Assembly: GCF_004194535.1 (NCBI RefSeq)
Contig: NZ_CP025781.1
Span: 1,178,001-1,242,000, forward strand
Source: Iodobacter fluviatilis
GTDB taxonomy: Bacteria > Pseudomonadota > Gammaproteobacteria > Burkholderiales > Chitinibacteraceae
DNA length: 64,000 nt
Direction of reading: 5' to 3'
Below, in pieces: positions 10,197 through 19,675 of the stretch. The position numbers and the translations under genes are program-made. Below the pieces are notes generated by a model. That model worked only from the letters and a program-made list of their open reading frames with translations, made no database searches and was not told the DNA's origin. Within the stretch, counting starts at the first letter, position 1. Every line of letters begins with the position of its first letter.

Positions 10197-12506
10197 TTAT
10201 TCGCTTTCTACTTTCTCAGCTTTAGGCGCTGGCCCTTCGATCACTTCCACATAACCACATTCTTTCTGCGGGCAGACTTTCTCTGTACCGCGGCGTTTGG
10301 TTACTTTAATGGTCATTACTGGCCAGTTACACTGCGGGCAATGTTCAGCAATCGGTGGATTCCAAGTTGCATATTTGCAATCTGGGTAAGTATTACACGA
10401 ATAAAACAGCTTGCCGTAGCGGCTCTTTCTTTCGATCAAACTACCCTTTTTGCATTCTGGGCACTCAACGCCTGTATCGCGCGGTTTTTCGAGTGGCTCA
10501 ATATGCTTACACTTTGGATAGGCCGAACAACCAATAAACTTACCATAACGCCCTACCTTGATATGCAAAGCGGATTCGCATTTGGGGCAAGTACGGTCAG
10601 GAACGACTTCTGGCTCGGTAGGTGCAGTATCGGCATCATCCCCCAGATTGCGGGTGTAATCGCATTCTGGATAGGTGGTGCAGCCAATAAAGCGGCCACG
10701 TTTGCCTAAGCGAATCGCCAGTTTTGCCACGCCACATTTTGGACAGTCTTCGTCCATCTCTTCTTGGGTGACTTCTTTACGCGATAGTCCTGCTTTTTCT
10801 TCGCATTGCTTATGAAAGCCTTTCCAGAAATCAGCCAGCACCGGAATCCAATCGCGCTTACCGGTGGAAATCTCATCCAGCTTGTCTTCCAGCTTGGCAG
10901 TGAAATTGTAATCCACATACTGGGTAAAATGTTCCGTCAGGAATTTATTTACCACTTCACCGGTATCGGTTGGCGTAAAACGCTTTTTATCTAAGATCAC
11001 GTATTCGCGATCTTTCAGCGTTTTAATCGTCGACGCATAAGTAGACGGGCGGCCAATCCCAAATTCTTCCAGCGATTTTACCAAAGACGCTTCAGTAAAG
11101 CGCGGTGGCGGCTGGGTAAAATGCTGCTCACCAGATAGCTTATCTACGGGCAAGGCATCCCCAACGGTGAGCACGGGCAGGCGTGCTTCATCGTCTTCAT
11201 CGTCTTCTTCATCGGTATCTTCTTGGTAAACCGCAATAAAACCTGGGAATACCAAAGTTTGACCTGTAGCACGGAAAATAGCCTCCGGCCCTACCGCAAT
11301 ATCTACCGCTACCGTATCAAATTTTGCCGGTGTAATTTGGCTGGCCAGCGTGCGTTTCCAGATCATCTGATACAGCTTGAATTGATCAGCCGTCAGATAA
11401 GCCTTCACCGCATCTGGGGAACGATAGATGGAGGTAGGACGAATCGCTTCGTGCGCTTCTTGAGCATTTTTGGCTTTATTTTTGAAAATAACCGGCGCAT
11501 TAGGCAGGTATTCTTTCTCAAATTTTTCGCCAATATAAGCGCGAATTTCATCCAATGCATCGTTAGCCAAGGCCACCGAGTCAGTACGCATATAGGTAAT
11601 CAAACCGACGGTTTCGCCGCCGATGCTCATCCCTTCATACAATTGCTGAGCCGTGCGCATAGCGCGATCGGTCGTCATACCCAGCTTACGCACAGCTTCT
11701 TGTTGTAAGGTAGAGGTAGTAAATGGGGCAGCAGCGCTACGAGATTTCTTTTTCTTCTCTACCGCTTGAATTTCCGCGCTCTGGCCGCTGAGTGCATCAA
11801 GGATGCTCTGTTGCGTGCCGGTATCAGGGATATCAAATTGTTCGAGTTTTTTACCCTGCCACTGAGTTAGTTTTGCGCCAAATTTACTGCGACCTTGATG
11901 GGTATCGAGGTGAACCGACCAATATTCTTGCGATGTAAACGCACGAATCTCGATCTCGCGCTCACAAATCAAACGCAGCGCTGGGCTTTGCACACGGCCA
12001 GCGGATAGGCCGGAGCGCACTTTACGCCAAAGTAAGGGGGATAAATTAAAGCCAACTAAGTAATCTAGGGCACTACGTGCCTGCTGAGCATTCACCAGAT
12101 CGCTATCAATATCGCGTGGATTAGCCACGGCATTGAGAACAGCGGTTTCGGTAATTTCATGAAATACCACCCGCTTAAAAGTGCGACTAGCCGTCAGTAG
12201 CTTTTTAGAGCGCAATATTTCCATGATATGCCAAGAAATAGCTTCACCTTCGCGGTCCGGATCGGTTGCCAGAAAGATGTTAGTAGATTCTTTAACGGCG
12301 GCAACCAGTGCATCGACGTGTTTTTTATTACGCTCGATCACCTGATACTTCATTTTAAAGTCATTCTCGGTATCTACCGAGCCGTCCTTTCTAACCAAAC
12401 CACGGACGTGACCATAGGAAGCAAGGATCTGGAAATCCTTACCAAGATATTTCAGCAGCGTTTTCGCCTTGGACGGCGACTCGACGATCAATAGATTCGC
12501 GGGCAT
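10197..12506 (-). CDS. topA: DNA topoisomerase I
   Basis: The product is 769 residues, a type IA topoisomerase that relaxes negative supercoils. The N-terminal Toprim domain begins LLIVESPSKAKTL and has the acidic DPDREGEAISW motif. The active-site tyrosine lies in GLITYMRTDS. The C-terminus carries four zinc-ribbon segments, CPKCGVAKL, CPKCESALH, CPECKKGSL and CPQCNWPVM, each followed by a second cysteine pair, where E. coli TopA has three intact zinc fingers. The start ATG at 12506 gives the canonical MPANLLIVESP. It follows dprA on the same strand. Confidence 0.97.
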   Translation of the reverse strand: MPANLLIVESPSKAKTLLKYLGKDFQILASYGHVRGLVRKDGSVDTENDFKMKYQVIERNKKHVDALVAAVKESTNIFLATDPDREGEAISWHIMEILRSKKLLTASRTFKRVVFHEITETAVLNAVANPRDIDSDLVNAQQARSALDYLVGFNLSPLLWRKVRSGLSAGRVQSPALRLICEREIEIRAFTSQEYWSVHLDTHQGRSKFGAKLTQWQGKKLEQFDIPDTGTQQSILDALSGQSAEIQAVEKKKKSRSAAAPFTTSTLQQEAVRKLGMTTDRAMRTAQQLYEGMSIGGETVGLITYMRTDSVALANDALDEIRAYIGEKFEKEYLPNAPVIFKNKAKNAQEAHEAIRPTSIYRSPDAVKAYLTADQFKLYQMIWKRTLASQITPAKFDTVAVDIAVGPEAIFRATGQTLVFPGFIAVYQEDTDEEDDEDDEARLPVLTVGDALPVDKLSGEQHFTQPPPRFTEASLVKSLEEFGIGRPSTYASTIKTLKDREYVILDKKRFTPTDTGEVVNKFLTEHFTQYVDYNFTAKLEDKLDEISTGKRDWIPVLADFWKGFHKQCEEKAGLSRKEVTQEEMDEDCPKCGVAKLAIRLGKRGRFIGCTTYPECDYTRNLGDDADTAPTEPEVVPDRTCPKCESALHIKVGRYGKFIGCSAYPKCKHIEPLEKPRDTGVECPECKKGSLIERKSRYGKLFYSCNTYPDCKYATWNPPIAEHCPQCNWPVMTIKVTKRRGTEKVCPQKECGYVEVIEGPAPKAEKVESE

Positions 12507-12704
12507 GGGTCCCCGGTACAGATTATTTTTAGATTAAAGAACTGTCAGCGAGCTCAAGTGTTTTACACATAAAAACTGATCTCAGCCAACAACAGATAGT
12601 CAGTGTTTCAAGGCGTAGCCAAAAAGATAAACTCTCTGGATATAGCAGGAAATCGGATGGAGCATGCTTTTAAAAAAGCGGTTCAACAAATGCTTACGCC
12701 CTAC

Positions 12705-13787
12705 TCAGGCCACCCGCTGATAGCGGCTACCAGGCAGGGCGACAATGCAACCTTCTAGCTCCAAGGTCAACAGCATCGCGGATAGCCTGTCTGTCGTCAA
12801 GCCGCTGCGCTGTGACAATGTCTCAATGTCCACAGGGTCAAAGCCCATATTTTGTAAAAAAGGACTACTTTTTGATGCACGTTTTGGCACGCTTGCACCT
12901 TGAGGCGAATCCCATGCCAGCTCAGATAAAACATCTTCGCTTGATTCAACCAATTTTGCCCCCTGCTTAATCAGCAGATGACAGCCCCGAGCCAATGGCG
13001 AGTGAATTGAGCCTGGAATTGCCAGCACCTCTCTCCCTATATCTGCGGCCTGTTTCGCCGTTATCAAGGAGCCACTACCCACACTGGCTTCTACCACCAA
13101 GCAACCTAAGCCTAAAGCGGCGATCATACGGTTGCGTCTAGGAAAATGTTCAGCCTTAGGTGGGCTACCCAAAGCCAGCTCAGAAATAATCGTGCCCTGC
13201 TCGGCAATACAGTGGGCTAATTCACGATTGCTGGCAGGGTAAACCCGATCTAATCCAGTACCGACTACAGCAATAGTGGAGCCAGCCGCAGCTAAACCAC
13301 CACGATGCGCTGCCGCATCAATCCCCGCCGCCAAGCCGCTAACTACGGTCAATCCCGCAGCACTAAAGCATTGTGCAAATTGCTCAGCGTTTTCTATACC
13401 CTGAGGGCTGGCACTACGGCTTCCTACAATGGATAAGGCAGGCGTGGACAATAAATCCAGCCTGCCTTTTACATAAATTAAAGTAGGTGCATCGGGTAAA
13501 TCAAGCAAGCGCTGTGGATAAGCAGCATCGGCCAAAGAAATAAGCGTATTGCCCTCCTCAAGTTGCCACGCCAATGTTTGCTCAAGCGTGGCTTCCAGCT
13601 GGCTGTGATCGATCTCTAGCCAAGCGCGCAAAACGGTGGGGGCGAGCACTTCGGCCAGCTCAGCCTCTTTGGCCACCAGCGCTGCCTCTGGCGTTCCAAA
13701 GCGGGCCAAAAGCGCAAGCTGCTTTCTTGGCCCAACTTTATAAACTGTGGTGAAGCGCAGCCAAAGCCGCACTTCATCCTTATCCAT
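12705..13787 (-). CDS. dprA: DNA-processing protein DprA (Smf)
   Basis: The product is 360 residues. It has the Rossmann-like DprA core: SIVGSRSASPQG, SGLAAGIDAAAHRGGL, TGLDRVYPASN and FPRRNRMIAALG. An N-terminal SAM-like region precedes it and a C-terminal winged-helix (DPVDIETLSQRSGLTTDRLSAMLLTLELEG) follows. DprA binds incoming single-stranded DNA and loads RecA during natural transformation, protecting the strand. The ATG at 13787 overlaps the stop of the LysM gene by one base (TGATG), so the two are translationally coupled; an adjacent in-frame TTG (13790) is possible. The smg gene often found between dprA and topA in this group is absent from the 198-base gap that follows. Confidence 0.95.
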   Translation of the reverse strand: MDKDEVRLWLRFTTVYKVGPRKQLALLARFGTPEAALVAKEAELAEVLAPTVLRAWLEIDHSQLEATLEQTLAWQLEEGNTLISLADAAYPQRLLDLPDAPTLIYVKGRLDLLSTPALSIVGSRSASPQGIENAEQFAQCFSAAGLTVVSGLAAGIDAAAHRGGLAAAGSTIAVVGTGLDRVYPASNRELAHCIAEQGTIISELALGSPPKAEHFPRRNRMIAALGLGCLVVEASVGSGSLITAKQAADIGREVLAIPGSIHSPLARGCHLLIKQGAKLVESSEDVLSELAWDSPQGASVPKRASKSSPFLQNMGFDPVDIETLSQRSGLTTDRLSAMLLTLELEGCIVALPGSRYQRVA

Positions 13788-14845
13788 CAAGGCGTTTTAA
13801 CCTCGTCCCCCACATTCACCGATCGAGTACTATCAAGCACAAGGCCGTAGGCAAATTCAGGGAATACACGGTAAATAAATAAATTACCGTTTTTTTCAAT
13901 TGGCGTGAAACGATCAGGCTCATTACTGCTTTCCTTACGAATCAAACGGCCAGCTTTGTAATTAAAAAATACGCTCCCAACATCTACACCATGTTGTGAA
14001 CCACGGTTAATCACCACCGTCGTAAGCGGGCCAGCTTCTGCCACTCCACCATAAGAAGTCACAATCCGACCGCTAACTGGCAGCTCAGGAACATGCGGCA
14101 CATAATTAATAAAGGGTGCTTCGTTCGCGCGAATTAAGCGGCTGCCGACCAGAATTTCTTCTTTAGAAGAAGTCAGGCGAAGTGTTGCCACATCACCCGT
14201 TACCTCTAATCTTGCGTCGCCTAAGTAATCGACTTGATGGCCAATCACGCGTTTTTTCTCTGGATCATCAGGATCAATCAGGTTTTTACCGTCTCTAAAT
14301 ACCTGCCAGTTATCCCCTACCTCACCCTCTAATCCAACGGCAAAGACATTATCGCCACTGGCAAAAATAACACGCTCATCCGGACCAGCGGCAATCCGCG
14401 GGGCAGCAGCAAAGCTCTCGTTATCAATAACCAGTGGCTTGCTAAGGAAAGGACTAATGGCCGACATAGGGATACTTGGCGTAGCCCCATCAGCCAAAGA
14501 AGTGAAGCGAATGCTCGGCGATAACTTGCCTGAAGCAGAATTGCTCCCTGCTGTTTTTTCGTTCTTAAGCAAGCGCAGACGCGGCACGCCACTGCTGTTA
14601 TCCAACAAAACCACATCACCCGGATAAATCCAGTGTGGGTTTTTAATTTCCGTTTTGTTTAGTTGCCAAATTTCAGGCCAACGCCACGGCGTTTTTAAAA
14701 AATGCCCTGAAATACTCCAAAGCGTATCGCCCTTTACTACTACGTAACGGTCAGGCGCGTTATCTTGCATGGCGAGGCTATCTGCCAAAGCAGTGCCAGA
14801 TAAAAGTACACTAGCCCAAAGTAGAGATATAATTGTTTTTCGCAT
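13787..14845 (-). CDS. LysM domain protein, secreted
   Basis: The product is 352 residues. It starts with a Sec signal peptide (MRKTIISLLWASVLLSGTALA). One LysM domain follows at about residues 33-83: YVVVKGDTLWSISGHFLKTP and IYPGDVVLL. LysM binds the glycan part of peptidoglycan. The remaining 270 residues have no recognised catalytic motif. A LysM protein upstream of dprA is the normal arrangement in Neisseriales and other betaproteobacteria, so an envelope role is likely but its exact job is unknown. It is transcribed divergently from def across 142 bases. Confidence 0.9.
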   Translation of the reverse strand: MRKTIISLLWASVLLSGTALADSLAMQDNAPDRYVVVKGDTLWSISGHFLKTPWRWPEIWQLNKTEIKNPHWIYPGDVVLLDNSSGVPRLRLLKNEKTAGSNSASGKLSPSIRFTSLADGATPSIPMSAISPFLSKPLVIDNESFAAAPRIAAGPDERVIFASGDNVFAVGLEGEVGDNWQVFRDGKNLIDPDDPEKKRVIGHQVDYLGDARLEVTGDVATLRLTSSKEEILVGSRLIRANEAPFINYVPHVPELPVSGRIVTSYGGVAEAGPLTTVVINRGSQHGVDVGSVFFNYKAGRLIRKESSNEPDRFTPIEKNGNLFIYRVFPEFAYGLVLDSTRSVNVGDEVKTP

Positions 14846-14987
14846 GATGGCGATTTCTCTCCGCCGAGAAAACTGCTAAGCGAAGGCTTGCATGTTTTTT
14901 TCGGATTAAGTTGATACTACATATTTTACAGCTATATGCAAAAAATTTGCTTATAGCAATCACCGTACTTACTTGCACAGACTAACT

Positions 14988-15491
14988 ATGGCCATTCTAA
15001 ACATTTTGCACTACCCAGACGACAGGCTTTACACCGTAGCAAAGCCAGTGACTGTATTTGATAGCCACTTACAGCAATTTATCCACGACATGGGTGAAAC
15101 CATGTATGCCGCCCCAGGAATTGGCTTAGCCGCGACACAAGTTAATACTCACCAACGCATTGTGGTGATTGATATCTCTGAAGATAAAAATAGCCTAATG
15201 GCATTGGTAAATCCTGAAATCATTAAGATGGATGGCAAAACCATGTGGGAAGAAGGTTGCCTTTCTGTACCAGGCATCTACGAAGAAGTAGAACGCGCCG
15301 AGCGCGTGACCGTTCGCGCTTTTGATGCAAAAGGCAAAATTTTTGAACTAGAAGCCGATGGCTTACTCGCTATTTGCATTCAACATGAATTAGATCACTT
15401 AGACGGTAAAGTCTTTGTAGAAAAACTTTCTAAATTAAAGCTTAACCGCATTCTGCAAAAACTTAAAAAAAACCAACGCAAGACTATGTAA
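14988..15491 (+). CDS. def: Peptide deformylase
   Basis: The product is 167 residues, normal for the family. It removes the formyl group from the initiator methionine of new proteins. All three metal-site motifs are present: [18 protein letters not shown] (cysteine ligand) and QHELDHLDG (HExxH histidine ligands and the catalytic glutamate). The ATG at 14988 gives [11 protein letters not shown], the typical N-terminus; an upstream TTG at 14973 would add five unlikely residues. It is followed 21 bases later by fmt, which performs the opposite reaction on initiator tRNA. Confidence 0.97.
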   Translation: MAILNILHYPDDRLYTVAKPVTVFDSHLQQFIHDMGETMYAAPGIGLAATQVNTHQRIVVIDISEDKNSLMALVNPEIIKMDGKTMWEEGCLSVPGIYEEVERAERVTVRAFDAKGKIFELEADGLLAICIQHELDHLDGKVFVEKLSKLKLNRILQKLKKNQRKTM

Positions 15492-15512
15492 TCGCCTAGG
15501 GCCGCTAAAAAA

Positions 15513-16436
15513 ATGAAAATTATCTTTGCCGGCACGCCGGATTTTGCCGCTTGTGCTCTGCAAGCGCTAATCAATGCGGGCCATGAAATTACTTTAGTGT
15601 TAACCCAGCCTGATCGCCCTGCAGGCCGAGGCATGAAGCTCACCGCCTCGCCGGTAAAAGCGCTGGCAGAGAAACATGCTATTGCGGTTTACCAGCCAGA
15701 AAAACTTCGCACCGCCGAGCAGCAAGCCCCCGTAGCAGCCATTGAAGCGGATGTGATGATAGTGGCCGCTTACGGGATTATCCTGCCACAAATTGTGCTG
15801 GATATGCCAAAGCTTGGCTGCCTGAATATTCACGGCTCGCTGCTACCGCGTTGGCGTGGCGCTGCGCCTATCCATCGCGCAATTTTAGCAGGGGATACGA
15901 CAACGGGCATCACCATTATGCAAATGAACGCAGGGCTAGATACGGGAGAGATGCTGTCGATCCATACCACCCCTATTAATGCCACGGACACCACCGCCAG
16001 CTTGCACGACAAGCTGGCGACGCTAGGTGCTGAGGCCATCGTGGCTGCTCTGAAAGATTTGCCCGCATTACAGCAAACACGCCAAGTGCAGCCCGAAGCT
16101 GGGGTGAGCTATGCAGAGAAACTGCGTAAAGAAGAATCTCAAATCAATTGGCAAAAACCCGCCACCGAACTGGATCGAATGATTCGTGCATTTAACCCCT
16201 TTCCTACAGCGCAAACCTTGTTTGACGGGCTGGCACTCAAGATTTGGCAAGCTCAGGTTAACAGCGAAAACGGCCCAGCCGGAACCATCCTTAAGACCAA
16301 TAAAGACGGTATCTTAGTCGCATGTGGGCAAGGATCTTTACTGATCACCGAGCTGCAAAAAGCGGGTAGCAAGCGTGTTGCTGCCAGTGCGTTTTTAGTG
16401 GGGAACGCCATTGAGGTGGGGCAAAAGCTAGGCTGA
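15513..16436 (+). CDS. fmt: Methionyl-tRNA formyltransferase
   Basis: The product is 307 residues and starts [13 protein letters not shown], as is typical. It transfers a formyl group from 10-formyltetrahydrofolate to Met-tRNA(fMet). Motifs visible are [18 protein letters not shown], the catalytic region [20 protein letters not shown] (Asn, His), and [14 protein letters not shown] with the conserved aspartate. The C-terminal OB-like domain follows from about residue 205. It is co-directional with def and probably in one operon. Confidence 0.97.
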   Translation: MKIIFAGTPDFAACALQALINAGHEITLVLTQPDRPAGRGMKLTASPVKALAEKHAIAVYQPEKLRTAEQQAPVAAIEADVMIVAAYGIILPQIVLDMPKLGCLNIHGSLLPRWRGAAPIHRAILAGDTTTGITIMQMNAGLDTGEMLSIHTTPINATDTTASLHDKLATLGAEAIVAALKDLPALQQTRQVQPEAGVSYAEKLRKEESQINWQKPATELDRMIRAFNPFPTAQTLFDGLALKIWQAQVNSENGPAGTILKTNKDGILVACGQGSLLITELQKAGSKRVAASAFLVGNAIEVGQKLG

Positions 16437-16552
16437 TAGCCACAAGCACACCCTGTAAATCCCCCTATTTGTTCACATCTTGCATAAGGATTGAATTTTC
16501 TCAAAGAAACATCATCTTATGGAGATTGAATCGGTTTTTTGGAGAAAAAAAT

Positions 16553-17398
16553 ATGAACAACTGGCTAAAAACCACTATTTTGATGGCGGGCATTATCGCC
16601 CTTTTTGCCATGATCGGCGGCATAATTGGGGGCAAAAGCGGCATGCTGCTGGCGCTGCTATTTGGCGGCGGGATGAATGTGTGGGCTTATTGGAATTCCG
16701 ACAAAATGGTGTTGCGTATGTACAACGCTCACCCCGTCGATGCCCATACCGCGCCAGAGCTTTACGGCATGGTCGAAGAACTAGCCAGAAATGCTGGCCT
16801 GCCTATGCCTAAAGTGTATGTGATTGACGAAGATCAACCGAATGCTTTTGCTACCGGCCGAGATCCAGAACACGCCGCCGTTGCAGCCACCACTGGCATT
16901 ATGCGGGTGCTATCTTATCGTGAATTACGCGGCGTAATGGCGCATGAGCTGGCACACATTCAGCACCGCGATATTTTAATCTCCACCATTTCAGCCACCA
17001 TGGCAGGGGCAATCTCCGCCTTAGCTAACTTTGCGATGTTTTTTGGCGGCAGAGATGAAAATGGCCGAGCCATGAACCCAATTGCAGGGATTGCCTTAGC
17101 CATTTTGGCCCCTATTGCAGCGTCTCTTATTCAAATGGCCATCTCCCGCGCCCGCGAGTTTGAAGCAGATGCAGGCGGCGCACGGATCTCTGGCGACCCA
17201 CTAGCACTGGCCGATGCCCTACAAAAAATAGAGAGCCATGCACGCGGTATTCCAATGCAAGCCGCCGAAGAGCATCCAGCCACCGCACAAATGATGATTA
17301 TCAACCCGCTGATTGGTGGTGGATTATCCGACTTATTTAGAACTCACCCACAAACTGCAGAGCGCATTGCCAGATTGCATGCCATTGCGCGGGGATAA
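16553..17398 (+). CDS. htpX: Protease HtpX (membrane M48 metalloprotease)
   Basis: The product is 281 residues. HtpX is an inner-membrane zinc protease that degrades damaged membrane proteins. Two N-terminal membrane segments (residues 5-50) precede the zinc motif [12 protein letters not shown] (HExxH). Two more membrane segments follow (about 145-190), then the third zinc ligand in [11 protein letters not shown]. The ATG at 16553 was chosen because GGAG lies 8-11 bases upstream and [13 protein letters not shown] is the usual N-terminus; the longer frame from 16469 has no support. Confidence 0.95.
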   Translation: MNNWLKTTILMAGIIALFAMIGGIIGGKSGMLLALLFGGGMNVWAYWNSDKMVLRMYNAHPVDAHTAPELYGMVEELARNAGLPMPKVYVIDEDQPNAFATGRDPEHAAVAATTGIMRVLSYRELRGVMAHELAHIQHRDILISTISATMAGAISALANFAMFFGGRDENGRAMNPIAGIALAILAPIAASLIQMAISRAREFEADAGGARISGDPLALADALQKIESHARGIPMQAAEEHPATAQMMIINPLIGGGLSDLFRTHPQTAERIARLHAIARG

Positions 17399-17725
17399 TT
17401 TCTAGAGTGCTTTTTTCCTTAGGTAGTTTCAGCCCCATATGCACTAAAAAAGTTACATAGAACCTCAAAGTGTGTGAAATGGCGCTCAACCTTGAATACA
17501 GAGGGCACGGAAAAAGACGCAAAACTTTATTTCCTCAGTGAACCGTATGCCCTCCGTAATTTAAGTTTTAACCCTCTGATTCATGGCATTACTTTCACTT
17601 AGCTCACTGGGGGTAAAACCCATCTTTTTTAGCCTTTGATACCTTCTGGCGGGTTTCACCCGTCCTACGCGATTCGCAATACCCAGAGGTTTGCAAATCG
17701 CCGCCTCACATTTAAAGAGAATATT
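17399..17725. other. 327-base gap htpX-rsmB
   Basis: No gene was recognised. It contains a short palindrome of the GGCGGGT/ACCCGYC type at 17648-17669 (GGCGGGTTTCACCCGTCCTAC), related to those at 52802, 53184 and 59635. The last bases, AAAGAGAATATT, form the ribosome binding site of rsmB. Confidence 0.55.
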
Positions 17726-19000
17726 TTGTTAGCCACTCAAAAATTTGCCAGCCGTATTGTTGCCAGCGTGCTTGCTGGCCAGAATCTAAACGAAGCTTTG
17801 AACAAGGTTTGGCGTGAAGACCCCAGCCTGCTACCTCGGCAAAAAGGTGCCATTCAAGATGTTAGCTACGGCACATTGCGCCAGCTGGGCCTAATTGAAA
17901 GCATCCTTAAGCCGCTATTGCAAAAACCTTTACACGAGCCTGAACTAAAAGCACTGCTATTGGTTGCCATTTACCAGCTGCAATTTAGCCGCGCCGCAGC
18001 GCACGCCATTGTGGATCACGCCGTTACGGTGGCGACACAAACCGGAGCAGGTCATGGCAAAGGCTTAGTCAACGGCGTATTGCGTAATTTCTTGCGCCAA
18101 AAAAATGATCTATTCAACATGGCGCAAAACAGCGAATACGGCCAGTACTCACATCCCGCTTGGTGGATTTCGGCCATGCGCAAAACTTACCCAAAACAAT
18201 GGCGTAATATTTTGCTAGCCAATAATCAACATCCCCCTATGACCCTGCGGGTTAATCTCAACAAAACCACCGCCGCTGACTATCTTGCACTGCTGGCGCT
18301 TGATGAGATTGGCGCTAGCTCTAGCGATGGCCTATCGATTCAATTGCAAAGCCCTGTAGGTGTAGATCGTTTGCCACACTTTTTTGATGGCTGGGTATCG
18401 GTACAAGATTTAGGTGCGCAATATGCCGCCCGCATTTTAGACATTCAAGATGGGCAGCGTATACTTGATGCCTGTGCCGCACCTGGAGGCAAAAGTGGCC
18501 ATATTTTAGAGCTGAAAAAAGTGGCTTTAACCGCCGTTGATAATGATGCAATCCGCCTAAGACGCGTGCAAGAAAACCTTGATAGGCTAGAACAAACCGC
18601 CACGCTGGTGCTTGGAGATGCAGGTCAACCAGACACTTGGTGGGACGGTCAGCTATTTGATCGCATCCTTGCCGATGTGCCTTGCTCGGCCTCTGGCGTG
18701 GTTCGTCGCCACCCAGACATTAAATGGCTGCGCCGCAGCGGCGATTTTGCCGGATTTGCCCTCCAACAAACCCAAATGCTCGATGCCCTTTGGCCACTCG
18801 TAGCGCCGGGCGGCAAACTCCTGTACGCTACCTGCTCTGTTTTTGCCGCGGAAAATACCGAGGCTGTGAGCGCATTTTCCGCTCGCCATGCCAACGCAAA
18901 ACAACTCCCTTTACCCGACTTCATCCCTGCAGATGGTCAGCTTTTGCCTACACCGGAACATGATGGCTTTTTCTACGCCCTTTTTACTAAAACGGCCTAA
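17726..19000 (+). CDS. rsmB: 16S rRNA (cytosine-967 C5) methyltransferase RsmB
   Basis: From the TTG at 17726 the product is 424 residues, close to E. coli RsmB (429). The ribosome binding site AAAGAGA lies just upstream; earlier in-frame starts run into a palindromic repeat. The N-terminal NusB-like RNA-binding domain (residues 1-140) includes the region AAAHAIVDHAVTVA. The SAM-dependent methyltransferase domain has VQDLGAQYAA, the SAM loop DACAAPGGKSGHILEL, and the two catalytic cysteines in DVPCSASGVVRRHPD and LLYATCSVFAAEN. It methylates C967 in helix 31 of 16S rRNA. It heads the block running into the DUF4390-ntrYX genes. Confidence 0.95.
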   Translation: MLATQKFASRIVASVLAGQNLNEALNKVWREDPSLLPRQKGAIQDVSYGTLRQLGLIESILKPLLQKPLHEPELKALLLVAIYQLQFSRAAAHAIVDHAVTVATQTGAGHGKGLVNGVLRNFLRQKNDLFNMAQNSEYGQYSHPAWWISAMRKTYPKQWRNILLANNQHPPMTLRVNLNKTTAADYLALLALDEIGASSSDGLSIQLQSPVGVDRLPHFFDGWVSVQDLGAQYAARILDIQDGQRILDACAAPGGKSGHILELKKVALTAVDNDAIRLRRVQENLDRLEQTATLVLGDAGQPDTWWDGQLFDRILADVPCSASGVVRRHPDIKWLRRSGDFAGFALQQTQMLDALWPLVAPGGKLLYATCSVFAAENTEAVSAFSARHANAKQLPLPDFIPADGQLLPTPEHDGFFYALFTKTA

Positions 19001-19024
19001 ACGCCATAGCTTGCGTTTGATACC

Positions 19025-19675
19025 ATGCTGAAACCCAGCTTGGTTGCCGCCTCTCATCTGCAAGGCCAGCACCTGTTAAAGCTGGCTTTGTTTTGCATGG
19101 TTTGGCTCTGCTGCACCATGACGATTGTCGGCAACGTCTGGGCCGATGCTGGCGAGATTAAAGCGCAAAAAGTAGAAGCGAGCTTTGGCGATAATCGGAT
19201 CGAGATCGCGGCTCGCTTTGATATATCGCTCTCCGATGATTTACAAGAAGCCCTTAAAAATGGCTTGTCGCTGAGCTTTGTCTACGAATTTCAACTGACT
19301 CGCCCACGCATCTATTCTTGGTATCGGCAAGTGGCCGATGGCTTTGGTCCCAATTCCTCACTGAGCTATCAATTGTCTTACCACGCACTTAGCCGACAAT
19401 ATCGGCTTCACGTTGGTAGCTTTTACCGAAATTTTCAAAATATTAACGAAGCGCTCGCCGCACTCGGCATTGTGCGCAATTGGGGCGTGCTTTACGACAG
19501 CAGTATTGCCCGTGATAAAGGCGGAGAATTTGCAGGTAAAGTACGCTTAAAGCTTGATCGATCGCGCCTACCTAAAACCTATCAGTTGACCGCATTTGGC
19601 CATGAAGAATGGCAGCTAGAATCGCCATGGATAGAGTTCACTAAGGTACGCGAAGAAGCCAGCAGCAATGAATAA
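19025..19675 (+). CDS. DUF4390 domain protein upstream of ntrY
   Basis: The product is 216 residues with an N-terminal hydrophobic segment (about 19-40, ending GNVWADAG) that probably acts as a signal peptide. The body matches the DUF4390 pattern: [39 protein letters not shown] and the [17 protein letters not shown] region. Its function is unknown. Proteins of this family sit directly upstream of ntrY in many betaproteobacteria, so a link to envelope sensing is a reasonable guess. It overlaps ntrY by 8 bases, indicating translational coupling. Confidence 0.85.
   Translation: MLKPSLVAASHLQGQHLLKLALFCMVWLCCTMTIVGNVWADAGEIKAQKVEASFGDNRIEIAARFDISLSDDLQEALKNGLSLSFVYEFQLTRPRIYSWYRQVADGFGPNSSLSYQLSYHALSRQYRLHVGSFYRNFQNINEALAALGIVRNWGVLYDSSIARDKGGEFAGKVRLKLDRSRLPKTYQLTAFGHEEWQLESPWIEFTKVREEASSNE

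Noticed and set aside
11223-11708. 161-codon frame antisense to topA
   Set aside because: Shadow of the strongly supported topA frame with no independent signature.
16437-16552. Heat-shock (sigma-32) promoter before htpX
   Set aside because: No convincing CTTGAA/CCCCAT pair at the right spacing.
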